Assembly (NCBI RefSeq): GCF_014851395.1
Contig: NW_024041484.1
Span: 248,001 to 312,000 of the forward strand
Reading direction: 5' to 3'
DNA: 64,000 nt
Origin: Micropterus salmoides
Taxonomy: Eukaryota; Chordata; Actinopteri; Centrarchiformes; Centrarchidae
Below, one piece after another: positions 1 to 14,100 of the stretch. Both the position numbers and the translations under genes were made by a program. Position 1 is the stretch's first letter. Every line of letters starts with the position of its first letter. A model generated the notes under the pieces. The model did not search any database. It was not told the DNA's origin and saw only the letters and a list, made by a program, of their open reading frames with translations.

Positions 1-980
1 AAAGGCTTTTTAAAGAATGTTTGAACGGTTGAAAGTTTGTCTCCAAACAGAATATTCACACATGCTTTTCATTTATTTGTAAATTCATTGAATGTATTCA
101 CAGATAATTTTTTAATGTGGAATTTATTTGTGTATTTCAGATCTGTTTTATATTTGCAAAATATTGTTGTGGATTTAGAAATCTCTGCTTTTGTATTTGT
201 GGAAAGTGTTTCATATTTACAGATTACACATTTACACTCGGATTGTGGATCTATTCACACAAATAATATTAAGACAATGTAATCTTCATAGGGTAACCAC
301 CTGCGTAATATCTACAGTAAATTTAATTTACTGTATTTTCTGGCCAATTCTAGTTATAACATTTTATAGAGGACAAGTTGTAATAAAAAATTAAAACAGT
401 AATCCAGTCAGATTGACAGAATGAATGCACACAGTAAACTGTATGATAACTTATGGTAAATGGTTCAATAGTAAATCCATCCTATTTGTCCTGACTGTGA
501 CTTAATCAAAGAAATCCATGTATCTTTCTGCTGTTGACTGACACAAAGAGATGTACAAGCTGCAGCGTTGCTTTTTTCAGTAAGTGGGACATGATGTATG
601 GGGGATGTGGAATATGCTTTGTTTAATGAGCCAAATAAATTTGCCTCTGTTGTTGCTTTTTATAGCTGCTTGAAATGCTGCTGTCTTAGCACACGAGCTT
701 CTTTACAACCAGTGCACCAAACACTTGTGATGTCAGATTGTTGGGCTGAAAACAGGGAAGGAAAGCTGATGTTTTCTCTCGGTGTATCTCTGGAGTTCTC
801 CCTGCTGTGCAAGAGGGAAACACGAGCACAATCTGGGCTTTTCCTTGTTTTTCATAGATGTTGACATCTTGTTTTGTGCAACATATATATTCAAAATGTG
901 CATTTCTATATCTCTAATGTAAATGTTTTGTGTGTAGAGCTAAATATATTGTGTTTATACAAATCCATGTGTTTCAACAG
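1..980 (+). other. plekha5: intron upstream of window exon 1
   Basis: AT-rich sequence with short open frames that resemble no protein I know. I looked for the exon encoding the segment between the WW and PH domains and did not find it. The stretch ends in the acceptor at 975-980. It holds no recognisable transposon. Confidence 0.7.
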
Positions 981-1085
981 CCCTCTAGGTCTTCCAAAAA
1001 AATTCACAACTTTGGGAAGAGGTCCAACTCCATCAAGAGGAATCCCAATGCCCCAGTGGTTAAAAGCAACTGGCTTTACAAACAG
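981..1085 (+). CDS. plekha5: plekha5 window exon 1 (start of PH domain)
   Basis: 105 nt, phase 0 at both ends, 35 codons (window residues 1-35). The acceptor is caacag at 975-980 and the donor gtacag at 1086. It encodes the family's basic pre-PH block HNFGKRSNSIKRNPNAP and then the first PH strand, ending NWLYKQ (residues 30-35). In human PLEKHA5 the same block directly precedes the PH domain. The reading frame is open upstream of the acceptor, but that extension does not resemble the family, so the AG at 979-980 was chosen. Confidence 0.93.
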
Positions 1086-4000
1086 GTACAGGAGGAAGGC
1101 ATTCAACTTAAAGATTTTAGGATGTGTTTGAGTGTTGTGGGACTAACAGTGGACAGACAGAAGACAGGTGAGGCAATGAGGCCGGGCACAAGACATGGAT
1201 GAACATACAGGATGTAGAATGTAGTTTCATTATTCACTGCATTTAGAATTTTTCATCTTTGATTGTTATAACTACAGGGAGTCACCGTAGGAAAGGAAAG
1301 AAGTGGATCATTTTAGGAAATACACTTATTTGCTTTCTTTCTAAGATAAGGAAAGAGAAGTTTTGGCTACAAACTCAAGACTATAGGTTAACTACAGACC
1401 TTTAATCCGGACATGGTTAGCCTAGCTTAGCCTAAAGACTAAAGGCAGCAGGAAACAGCCAGTCTGGCTCTGTGCAAAGTTCAAAATATACCAGTGTGGG
1501 GCAAGTTACTTAGAAGTTGTAATAAATTACTAGTTAGTTATTACTCCTTAAAAAGTAATAATATTACTTTACTTATTATTGAGTGATCAATGTAACTAGT
1601 TACGTTATTCGTTACGTTCCTGTTGGAGCTGGGCATGTTAACGCATTAATTAATTAATGCCTACAATTGTTTTATCGCACATAAATGCAGTATTTTTTTT
1701 ATTATTATTATTCTGAAAGTCCCTTGCTCACTGGCTCTGAATACACATCCAGTCAAACCATGGGTCACAGGAGGGGTGGAATGTTGATCAGCCTGCAAAT
1801 CACCCACCCAAACAAGCAGTGGAGGGAGGCTTCGGCAGACGTGTGGGAGAAGACAGCACTCCGCGAGTAAATGGCAGGTAAAATTGTACATAACTTTACC
1901 TGATAGGCCTTCATCTAGTTTTGCGGGGATGCTCTGCCATGCGAATTCCCTCGTGTTGATGTCGTATTTAGTAAACAGTAATAGATTCTGGAAACTCACA
2001 AACGGCGAGGATCAGTCTCTTCCAATGAATTGTGTTGCGCGTTGCGTACTAAAAGTTCAAGACAATTCAACTTCGGCAGTGGGTGCGTGAGGCGAGCACT
2101 ACCTACAGTTTCACGGGAACGCACCTGCTTGTCACTACACCTTTTGCTCGACCACTTAAACTTACAACTGAACATAGAAAAATGTTTCTGCTGATACCTG
2201 TTCAGAAAAAAGACAAGAACTGGACTCTGATGGGAACTTGTTTTAACAAGCTCGATAAAGGTAATGCCCTGGCAGTGGCAAATAGCTTTGCTTTTATTTT
2301 TGATTTGATTACATTAATGTTTAAGTTGAGATTTACAAGAAATATTTTATTGCTACTGTGTAAAGGGAATACTGCTGGTAAAAAGCTCCTTATTTGTTTT
2401 AAAGTGTTTGCAAACCACATGTTATTGCACTTTTGTGTATATAGCAGTACATTTAAATTAAAAGTGTGCAATACACTACTTCAGAATGTATTATTCAATT
2501 GTACTCATAACAACGCGATTAATTGTGATTAAAAAATGTTATTCTTGCCCAGCACTAGTTACTATATTACTTTCACTACCCCACCCCAAACAAAGCAGTA
2601 TCTCCCAACTTTTTAATCATATTCATAAAAGCAGAAAGCAGGCTAGGCTATAGTTTTTCACAAAACATAACATTTCTTTCAATGGCTGAAATAAAAAAAA
2701 TAAAGCAAGTAAATCCCGACTTCCGAACTTCTGTTCTGCACATGTATTTATAAGAGCAGTATTCAGTATTATGACAAAACATAAAAGGTTGACGCCACTC
2801 TCTCCCAACAAGTCCAACCATCCCTGGCAGTAGCTGCCGGAGTTTCTTTCTATAAGTTTCATGTTGCTGTGCTGCTTCAATAAATCGTTGTTTGTTCACG
2901 GTTATAGGCTTTTTGCTGCTCGCACAAGTTTACAACGGACGACAATGTTGTTTGCATCGTAGACTGTGACACAATGATGTGATACTTATACTTGTGGAAA
3001 GAAATCCCTCTCCCCCTCGTTCTCCATTCTTATTTAGCTTCTTGGCTAACAGCTGACTTGAACAACATAAAGTCCAGTACCACTGGCCTACTGCACAGTC
3101 GGGCATTCATGCTTTTTTGCGTTTTTTTATTATTATTATTATATATTATTTATTATTTTAGACTTATTTAGTTTTTCTACGGTACCTAATAGACAACTGC
3201 TGCTTTCCATTAATTTTACTACAATAAAATCATCTGATATAGATAGGAACCCTGCCTGCAGAATCAGAATCAGAAGGAGCTTTATTGCCGAGTAGTGTTT
3301 TACACATATGAGGAATTTGCTTTGGAGATAAGGTGCTACACGTAGACAAACATACAGTTGACATAAATAAATGTAGAAATATATAAATATGGAATAAACA
3401 ATGCAAGTTATAAAAGAATAATTAAAGAATAGAGAAAAATAATACTATTTCCAGAGAAAGAACATTGTGGCAGATATTTACATGTTACTCTGGTTTGTGT
3501 TTTGCAGACGTATTGCAATGGAAGAGAATATTGTGTACACGAAAATATTAATTGACAAAATATAAAAGTATAGAACAACAACGATTAACAATTAATAACA
3601 AATATGTGCAATGTGCCAGGTTTGTGCATGATATGAAATGTAAAGTAAAAAATAAAAATAAAATAAAATTTAGATGTGCAGAGACATTTGCGTTATTTGA
3701 AAAGGGGGGGGAGTGTCAGTGGGGGACCTGGGCCTTGTTGATGAGGCTAGCTGCAGACGGGAAGAAGCTGTTTTTGTGGCGAGAGCCTCCTGCCAGAGGG
3801 GAGAGTCCAAAACAGTTTGTGTCCAGGGTGGGAGGAGTCAGCTGCAATCTTTCCTGCTCTCCTCAGAACCCTGGAGGCGTACAGGTCCTGAAGTGATGGA
3901 AGATTGCAGCCAATCACCTTCTCTGCAGAGCGAATGATACGCTGCAGCCTGCCCTTGTCCCTGGCAGTGGCAGCAGCGTACCAGATGGTGATGGAGGAGG

Positions 4001-7000
4001 TGAGGATGGACTCAATGATGGCGGTGTAGAAGTGCACCATCATTGTCTTTGGCAGGCTGAACTTCTTCAGCTACCGCAGGAAGTACATCCTCTGCTGGGC
4101 CTTCTTGGTGAGGGAGGTGATGTTCAGCTCCCACTTGAGGTCCTGGGAGATGATGGTGCCCAGGAAGCAGGAGTCCACAGTGGTGACTGGGGAGTCACTC
4201 AGGATGATGGGGGAGGGTGGGGCTGTGCTCTTTCTAAAATTCACAACCATCTCCACTGTCTTCTGAGCGTTGAGCTCCAGACTGTTCTTACTGCACCAGG
4301 TCACCAGATGGTCGATCCCCACCAGAGATGAGCCCAATGAGGGTGGTGTCATCTGCAAACTTCAGGAGCTTGACAGACTGGTGACTGGAGGTGCGGCTCT
4401 TGGTGTACAGGGAGAAGAGAAGGGGGGAAAGAACGCAGCCTTGAGGGGAACCGGTGCTGATGGTCCTGAAATCAAAGATCATGTTTTCCCAGCTTCACAT
4501 GCTGCTTCCTGTCCGTCAGGAAGTCAGTGATCCACTTGCAGGTGGAGTCAGGCACGTTCAGCTGGGAGAACTTGTCCTGCAGCAGGGCCGGGATGATGGT
4601 GTTGAAAGCAGAGCTGAAATTCACAAACAGGATCCTGGTGTGGGTTCCTGGGGAGTCCAGATGCTGGAGGGCTGAAGCTGAGTGGAGGAGTCTCGGGGGA
4701 AGGTGTCCGATTGACTCTCAAAGCGGCAGCAGAATTGGTTCAGCTCATTTGCCAGGCGAGAGTCGTTTATGGAGTGGGGGACTTTGGGTTTATAGTTAGT
4801 GATCTGTCTGAACCCCCTCCAGACAGAAGTGGCGTCGTTTGCAGAGATCTGAGTACAGTCTTTTAGCTTCTTGCGCTGCCTTGCTAAACCTGTACTTTAA
4901 CACCCTGCACCCGGCCCTTTCCCCACTTTAGCTGCGTTTCGACCAAAGGAATTTTACCCCGGAACTAGGAACCTTTGGAGGAACTCACTGCGTTTCCACC
5001 AAAGGGACCAGGGTCTAAATGTAGTTCTGGGGTCTTCATTTTACCCTACTCGGGGGATAGTACTTTCCAAAAGTACTGGGTACTTTGGGGGGGCTTGCCT
5101 TGCAGTGAATTTCTTAATGGGTGAGTAGAGGCTACTGGCTTTAACTGGAGAATGTCGGGTGATCCTCTCTTTTCCACCGTTGTTTGCAAACCAATAAATC
5201 ACAATCAGCAGTCAAATAGCCACACATGTCTCCCCGCTGTCCGCCTGAGATCAATCGTCGGCATTAAATGTAAATAGCAGCCAGCCTGGGTGTGTTTACA
5301 GCGAACAGCTGATGGAGTTACTACTGGGTCCAGAGTTGTTATTTAAGTTTTCATCTGTCAGGAAGTTTCAACACAGAACTGAAGTCGGTCTCCTCCTCTT
5401 CAAAACCAGCTAAACAGCTGATTACAGCAGGTAATAAAGCTCATTAAAATCACTTTCCTCCGACGCTCAGGTGACACAGACATGAGTCCTGCAGCTGATC
5501 TGCAGCTCTTGTCACTGGAAATGTTTTAATAACCTTCCAAACTGTCACGATTTTATTTTTGCATTGTTTTATCTGTGCTGGAGTTATTTTAAGAACTTGA
5601 TGGTTTTATCCAGTTTGTAATCCACACGTCTTGCGGATGTCCACCTGAGATTGTATGTCGGCATTAAATTAGCTGGGAAACAGTAGCCAGCGTTCAGCAG
5701 TGTGTTTACAGCGAGCAGCTGATGGAGTTACACTAAATACTGGGTCAGAAGTTGTTGTTTTGAGTTTTCATCAGTCAGGAAGTTTCTACAAGGAGACGAA
5801 GTCAGTCTCCTCCTCTCCAAAACAAGCGGACCAGCTGATTACAGCAGGTAATTAAAGCTCATTAAACATCTCGTTCCTCCGATGCAGGCGGACACAGACA
5901 TGTGCTGCCAGCTGATCTGTATCTCGATGGCTGGAAATGTAATAACCTTCCAAACTGTCGCAATTTTATTTTTGTGCTACTTTATCTGTACTGGAGTTAT
6001 TTTAAGAACTTTATGGCTTTATCCAGTTTGGTCTTTGTCTCCTCCTTTTCCAACCTTAGCTGTCTGAGTTTGGCTGTAAACCAGGGTTTGTCATTGTTAT
6101 AGCTCACTCACAGGTGTGTGTTGGTATACAGCTGTCCGCACAGAAACTGATGTAAGACCTCACAGCATCAATAAACTCATTGAGACTATTGGTACCTACA
6201 GCTTCACTGGTCCATTTTTTTGATATCCTCACTACATGTTTACAGAGTTTAAATTTTTGCCCATAAACAGGAATCAGGAGTGTCCCAGTGGAGCGTGTGT
6301 GACGGCGTGATAGGCACTGCTAACTGTGGTGTAGCAGTGATCTAAAGTGTTCCTCTGTCTGGTTGGACCCTTTTATAAAACTGTTATTTGGGGAGTTCTT
6401 GTCGTTGCACGTTGGCGTGCAGTGGAATATAAACACCGACCAGAGTGAATGAAGCAAACTCACGGGGGGAGTAAAACGGTTTACAGTTAATGATCCAGAT
6501 CAGGAGAACAGTGCTGCTGAATCACTGTCACGTTGGTACACCAGCCATTGTTAATATAAAAACAGACACCTCCACCTTTTGTTTTGCCGGATAGCACTGT
6601 GTCCGCTCTGTAGAGTTGGAAGCCTGCCAGCTGCAGCGCAGAGTCCGTTATCAGTTCACACTGCCAGGTCTCTGTGAAGCACAGAACAGAAGATGAATAA
6701 AAGTCTCTGTTTTTCCCCACCAGAAGCTGAAGTTCGTCCAGTTTGTTGCACAGTGAGAGAAATATTGCCGGTAGCAGTGTGTGGTGTCCCCGCCGGCGAA
6801 GACGAACGAGCGAACCAGCACGTTTCCCTCTGCTGCGGCGCTTTACACCCTGAACAATAGCAAGCGAGCTTCATCAAAATTTCCAATAATTCCACTGATA
6901 GCACGAGAAAAGTGGGAAATAAATCTGCTGTAGCTGTTCCCCTGATGTTCATGAGCTTTTCTCTGGTGAAAGAGCACCAGGAATCACAGCTGAAAACTGA

Positions 7001-8158
7001 ATTAACACACAAGTTTTGTGAGTTGATTTAAATTCTGGACAGAAATCGACTGCAGCCAGAGGCTACCTAGAAGGTTGAGAAAACAAATTGAAAAATCTAA
7101 AAAGCCATGGCCTTGGAAATACATTGACAGTGATGTAAATTTGTATACATTTGTGGTGCATAAAACACTGACATGGGCCTTCAAATCACTGTCTTTTTAA
7201 ATGAGCTGAAAAGACATCTTTTCAACTTTCACTTTCAATTAAAGCCAGTAAAATTTTGCCTGTTTCTAGTGCTCACCACTCACATCTATGATCTGTTCAG
7301 TGATACGAAAACACATTGACTTTGTTGGCAACAGTGACATCATCTTCATACATAACTAACTAGCTACCTAGCTACATCCATGAAAGGTGTGGACAGAAAT
7401 GTGACCACAAAAAGGTTAATTGATTCAGAGGAAACGCTGAGTAAAGTTTACTGATCTTGTAATGTTTTCAACATCAACAATTATTTGTTGGGAAACAATG
7501 AATCCTGCTACAGTGTTTCCATTCACTCACTGCAAGTTGAGCAATTTCTTGGCCCCACAGAGATCTTCTATGGGTCAATATTTCAAGTGGTCTGTGGACC
7601 TCTGGCCACTGAAGCCTCATTGGGGACTATTCAACTCAGCGTTCAGACACCAGTCAGAGTCACTGTCTGTAACCTCCTTCTCAGCCTTGGTCCCTGTGCC
7701 ACCACTTGCTTCTATTTACATTGAGACAAGAATCGATTCTCTTCACAGCACCATACCCCCTCTCTTCCCCACAGACCTGTCAGGCTAAGTGCTCCCTCCC
7801 ACAAGAAATGTCATCAGTGTTTACCCAAAGCTCAAAATCTATGGCTGAATACTGCACGTTGCAAACAGTGCTAAAGACCCAAGTGAGCGAATGGTCTCGA
7901 AAACCTTGTTATTGTCGCTGCAGTCATTATGGCGCCACGGAGGGTGGAAAAACGAACCAGAACTGCAGCGTAGAGAACAAAGCACAGGCCTTCGCCCCGA
8001 GCTCCACAGAGGCAAATTTGTCACTACGTTATGAAGAGATAAAACAGAGCAATTTGTCTCAGAGGAGGAGATAGAAGCTGGTTAATAGAAGCAGCCAGAG
8101 GGAGAGACAGTGAGGGTGTCAAAGGAAGGGAAGTGAGGGGAGATCAAAAGAGAAGAAA

Positions 8159-8192
<34 letters not shown>

Positions 8193-11100
8193 GGTATATC
8201 GTTCCCTGTAATAACTACAGTTTGAATGACTGATTGATGTGTTGTGACCTTTGACCCCTGCAGGACAGCACAGGCATGAAGCTGTGGAAGAAGAGGTGGT
8301 TTGTTCTGTCCGACATGTGCCTCTTCTACTACCGTGGTGAGGACACACACACACCCACACATATCCAAATCTGGGATGCAAGCAGTTTCATTAAATATGT
8401 TTGTCAAATCAAAAGCAATTCACAGTGAGAGCAGGTGCAGTCCAGGTTTTGTTTAAGGACAATTCAAGAAAACACATTCACTATTTCAAGGACCCTCCCA
8501 TGTTACACCTGTTATAAGAAACATTATATATATATATAAATGGTAGCTGTGCTTTAATCTTGAGAAGCTGCAGAGCTGCGGTCTGCATTCATTCAACTTA
8601 CACTGTAAATTTCCAGCTAAACTGAGGCTTTTTGAAGAGCTTTCTCTCTCTCTCTCTCTCTCGCCTGTCATTCACCGGTCTTGTGCAGAGTTTTGTGTGT
8701 ATTTCATGCTGCCGACAACTGCTTGCACCTTGCGGTTCCTCGGGGGTCTATTTCAAGGTTAAAAAACCTAAAATATTCTTTGTGTGGTTCATCAACATTG
8801 ATAAATTATCAGAAAGTCCCGCGAGGTGCGGACAACTCGGCACAACACCAGTGAAGCTGGGGGTCGGTCTCTTCAGCAAGTGTTCCTCTTCCGCCACCAC
8901 ACACACGCCACGCCTACACATGTGCACTGATGACCCAGGGTTAGGGTTACAATTTTGGATTTATTCACGCACTTTAAAAACATTTATGGAAAGTTTTATT
9001 CTTTTTATATGTTTATTTACAGCATGAAACTTTGAAATGTATATTGTAATAGGTTGTATATTAACTTATCGGGAGAAGTGGTAGTTCTATGTAAAATCAG
9101 AAGTTGAGCACCCCCATATCGCCAAAATGGCATGATCCTTGATTTGCTGCGAAGTTTCAACTGTGAGATTGACAGTCGAATCAGGCTCCGCCCATCAAAG
9201 CATTGAATCTTCAACTACAGGTGATGGTCATATAATTAGAATATCATCAAAAAGTTGATTATTTCAGTAATTCCATTCAAAAAGTGAAACCTGTGTAATG
9301 TATACATTCATTCCACAGACTGATATATTTCAAGTGTTCATCCCTTTTAATTTTGATGATTATAACTGACAACTGACACCTGGTGCCACACTCTAATCAG
9401 CTAATTAACTCAACCCATTCAAAAATGTGGGGGAGATTCACAAAGAGTGGACTGCAGCTGGAGTCAGTGCTTCAAGAACCACCACGCACAGACGTATGCA
9501 AGACATGGGTTTCAGCTGTCACATTCCTTGTGTCAAGCCACTTTTGAACAAGACACAGCGTCAGAAGCGTCTCGCCTGGGCTAAAGACAAAAAGGACTGG
9601 ACTGCTGCTGAGTGGTCCAAAGTTATGTTCTCTGATGAAAGTAAAATTTGCATTTCCTTTGGAAATCAAGGTCCCAGAGTCTGGAGGAAGAGAGGAGAGG
9701 CACAGAATCCATGTTGCTTGAAGTCCAGTGTAAAGTTTCCACAGTCAGTGATGGTTTGGGGTGCCATGTCATCTGCTGGTGTTGGTCCGCTGTGTTTTCT
9801 GAGGTCCAAGGTCAACGCAGCCGTCTACCAGGAAGTTTTAGAGCCCTTCATGCTTCCTGCTGCTGACCAACTTTATGAGATGCAGATTTCATTTTCCAAC
9901 AGGACTTGGCTCCTGCACACAGTGCCAAAGCTGCCAGTACCTGGTTTAAGGACCATGGTATCCCTGTTCTTAATTGGCCAGCAAACTGGCCTGACCTTAA
10001 CCCTATAGAAATCTATGGGGTATTGTGAAGAGGAAGATGCGATACGCCAGACCCAACAACACAGAAGAGCTGAAGGCCACTATCAGAGCAACCTGGGCTC
10101 TCATAACACCTGAGCAGTGCCACAGACTGATGGACTCCATGCCATGCCGCATTGCTGCAGTAATTCAGGCAAAAGGAGCCCCAACTAAGTATTGAGTGCT
10201 GTACATGCTCATACTTTTCATGTTCATACTTTTCAGTTGGCCAACATTTCTAAAAATCCTTTTTTTGTATTGGTCTTAAGTAATATTCTAATTTTCGGAG
10301 ATACTGAATTTGGGATTTTCATTAGTTGTCAGTTTTAATCATCACAATTAAATGAAGTAAACATTTGAAATATATCAGTCTGTGTGTAATAAATGAATAT
10401 AATATCCAAGTTTCACTTTTTGAATGGAATTACTGAAATAAATCAACTTTTTGATGATATTCTAATTATATGACCAGCACCTGTATTTGGGGTCAGCCCT
10501 AGTAAGTTTTATTCATCCATCCATTCATCCATCTAGTGGTGAGGGTTGCGAATTGCAACAAACTGCTCATCCCCCCCTCCCCCAGTGAAGTTTACAAAGG
10601 CACTTTCAGGTGAGGATCAAGGCTCCTCTCCACTTTGTTTAATTAGATAAGCAATCTGCAAATCTTACCAAAATGTATTTTTTATTGTTATGTTAATTAT
10701 CAAATTACACCTTTGTGTGCACAGTAGCAAAGCAATAGCCTACAAACAAATATGTTTTGTTTGTTTTTTGCAAATTCTGAAAGTAAGTATTTTTGGTCAC
10801 TTGATAGGCACACAGTCTTATTATTGAAATGTTGTTAGCAGTAAAAATAAATGAGTTTTTTCCACCAGGGCAGTAAAATGTGAAGTTTAGCTGGATGGTC
10901 TGCTACCGTTTTATTGCCATTAATATTCATCAGCTGTTTGTCTTGTGAACGTAACCAGCACATTTCTGTCCACTTAGCAAAGCCAAAACACAGCATTGGA
11001 GAATGACATTACATGAAATTACAATCCAACTACATATTTTACACCACTGACAAGAGAAACACTTCTCTCTGTGATTATGCCCATCTTAGCTAAAGATATC

Positions 11101-14100
11101 AAATAATTTTCATTTGGACTAACTTAATTACCTGTCCAGCAGAAAACAGGCAACCTTAGCACCGCTTTGAAAACATCTGTCCCACATCAGAGCCTTCCAT
11201 CTGGGAAAATCCACAACGATTATGTCCTTGATTTCTGCCGTCATTGGTCCCCAATTCATCTAGCTTCATCATGAAGATTCACGCTCCGTCTGCTCATGCT
11301 AAATAATAGGTGTGCTCCTCCATTTGTACAAATTTCACGTCTGTTCTTTCTTCTAATAAACCAGATGACTACTCAGAGACTGTTTATTTTTATAACTTCT
11401 TCTTCATACGCATTCAACGTAGTGACGAGCATCTACACTGCCGGAATTATACATGAAGAAGAAGAACAACTTAGTGATGAAACACGCTCTGTGCTAGTCT
11501 GTTTTGGGCTACTATAGAAACATGGCGACCTTTATACAGCACTGAAAACATAGTTATGGATCTTATATTGCATTTCTGTCAATAGAGCATCAGAAATATT
11601 ACACACTGAACCTTTAAAGGATAACTGCTCAGAAAACATAACTGTCAGCTAATTAACGACAAACACGGAACATGAAGCAGATATGTATCATTAGTTCAGC
11701 AGGTAAGTTGTGGTTTATGAGAAATAGACACACAGCAAGATAAAGGCAAAGGAACTGGTATTAGACTGTTACATGGTATCCACAGAGACCCTGAGTTTAA
11801 GTTTAGTTTAGAGGTAGGCAGCGTGACCCTGGGCTACAAAGCATTGTTCAAACCAGAAAATTTTCTGCTCAGAATCCCAGGTTTTAAAGATTCCAAATAT
11901 GCCACCACGAGTTAAAAGACAATTATGCACAGTTTTAGGGCTGAATTACAAAAAATATATATGTTTTGTCATAAGTGGTATCTAGCCATGCTTTGAGTTT
12001 GAAAGATCTCCATTAGCCGTTTCTGCCTCCCACTCAATACAATGGAAGTGAATGGAATTTTGTTAGTGGTGCTCACATCATTGAAAAGTACAGTTTACAT
12101 TTCGCTGAGCTCATGTAACTTCAGCGAGGTGGTGTGACAAGCAGATAACAGATGAGACACTATCACAATGTTTTAATGTTGTTTTTATTACTTAATCAAT
12201 CGCAGTGGGTAAAGTCAAGGTTCAGGAGGTCAGGTGTTCTTGCCTGTTAAAAGTGTTTGTTCTTGCTTTCACTCACAGCTGCGACGCTCGCACTGCAGCA
12301 CCTCTAATTTAGAACTTTACATTCTATAGCTCATCTGTTCCTTCTTCGTGTCTCCTAAACCCTTGAGAGAGATTTTTCCATCTCCAAATTGACAAATTAG
12401 CCACTCTCAGAGCGCAATCAGCAGCCGCTTTCATGACAAACCCAGGGGAAAATTGGATGTTTAGTGGCTTAGCCAGCCAAAGACGAGAGAGGGGAGGTGT
12501 TCTTGGGAAGGACAATGACGTGCTCAGCTTTCCGATAATCTCTTCATTTTTTATTATTTTTTTCTTCTGCTTGCTCTATCACTTTATTTTAAGCACCATC
12601 TGTCATTCAGGTTGGGAGGTGTTTGCAGAGCTTGGAGTTGTACAAACTACTTGTTGTATGAGCAAAGGCGATAAGCATCCCTGTTACTGTAAATCTCAGC
12701 AAGATTAATTCAGTGTGTTTACAAGCACTCTAATAATTCCATTATTACCAGAGTGAGGCGATGCACTGATGATTACAGCTGTCATGTTAACACATGAAGC
12801 GTGTGTAGTTAACATACAGTGTAACAACATGTAGTGCTGTACTACTTCAAAAGTAGAGCTGGAAGTTATGAAATGGATTATTTAATGGATTTGCTTTACA
12901 CCATCCCCCACCATCCCCGACCATTATCTTGAAATAACTGTAACAACATATGGTTCTAATGTCTTGTGTGCCCACAGGTGAAAAATATCAATCTGCTCCA
13001 GAGATGCCCAAAAGTACAATAAGTATAGAATCTGGTTGTAACAGAATTATCATTCGATCAAATTTTTATCTTTATTAAAGAATTTGCTGTTACAGTATGT
13101 GTGTACGTAGACTCATCTAAACAAACATCCCGAAACATTAGTGAACCTGCTGTACAACATGTCGATCGCTCTGAAAAAGTCTTCTTAAAAGAAAACACCC
13201 ACTCACTGCAGTGTATACCTCCAGCATATCTCTGCATGCCAGCTTACTTATTCCTTCTTTTTCTTACTCTGTGTATGTGTGTGTGTGTTCTGTATCTCAA
13301 TAATTCAGCGGCAGGGATCGGAGCGGAGGAGCTGCAGGGCTCACTGTGCAGGCTCAGCTAAAGCAAACAGCAGCACCGGCTGCAGGCACTGTAGGTTTTT
13401 GCTGCAGCTGGTGCAGCAGACACTGTGCTGCCTGTAGTTTGTAGCCTGTAAGCTTCCATCAAAACAAAGTTGTTCTATACAGAGCACAGAGAGGCAGTAG
13501 AAGGATGCCGTAATCTGTTCAGATTGTTGTTTCAAAGGTTTTTTGGATGTGACACCAGTAAATATTTGCTTCAATAGAGGAGTCAACTGTAATGCACTCA
13601 TTGCTGCATTTCACATATTTTGTGCTTTGCAGCTGGTTTTCACAGTGAAATGTGAAAGCAGCCCGAGAGTCTGTCCTTAGCTGTATGTGTGTACGCAGTT
13701 CCACACTGTGCACCACACACAGGGAGGGAAACAAGATCATAGTTTATACAGAAAGCAGGTCAAGCTGGTATGAACGTCCAATCACATCATTCTCTCTCTG
13801 TCTCTGTGGTCTGATAAGACTGATCAATTTTCAATTCAATTCAATTCAAATTAGCTTTATTGGCATGAATGTGTAACAACAATATTGCCAAAGCATCATA
13901 CATACAACATAGGAACACTTACATCCATACATTTCATTAAACAAGTAATTAAAGTGTATGTGTGTTTGTGTTAAAAAAATAAAAATATATAAAAATAAAA
14001 TACAATAAACAAAACAGTAAGCATGCGTGTGTGTGTTAAAAAAATAAAATAAAATAAAACAGTAAGCGTGTGTGTTTTTGTTAAAAAATAAAATATATTA

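Larger units (their letters stand above)
3259..6960 (-). mobile_element. eroded non-LTR retrotransposon (L2/Rex/CR1-like)
   Basis: The element runs right to left. Its 3' end at 3259-3290 is an AATAAAGCTC-like end followed by repeats of TTCTGA (seen as agaatc on +). The reverse transcriptase tail is at 3747-4482 and endonuclease remains are at 6487-6770. Between about 4880 and 6440 the coding is not recognisable and is invaded by other sequence, including a tandem duplication. The extreme 5' end is uncertain. The clade is inferred from the RT wording and the simple-sequence tail. Confidence 0.75.
1086..8263 (+). other. plekha5: intron 1 (7.2 kb)
   Basis: Contains a fish dispersed repeat (1265-1480), a nested MITE-like element (1485-2600), the eroded LINE (3259-6960) and a (TG)n(AG)n tract at 8158-8193. 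The stretches 2610-3240 and 6970-8150 show nothing else I can identify apart from a T/ATT-rich run at 3117-3165. Confidence 0.75.

Noticed and set aside
598..864. 88-codon frame upstream of exon 1
   Set aside because: No resemblance to PLEKHA5 and no convincing splice borders in the right phase.
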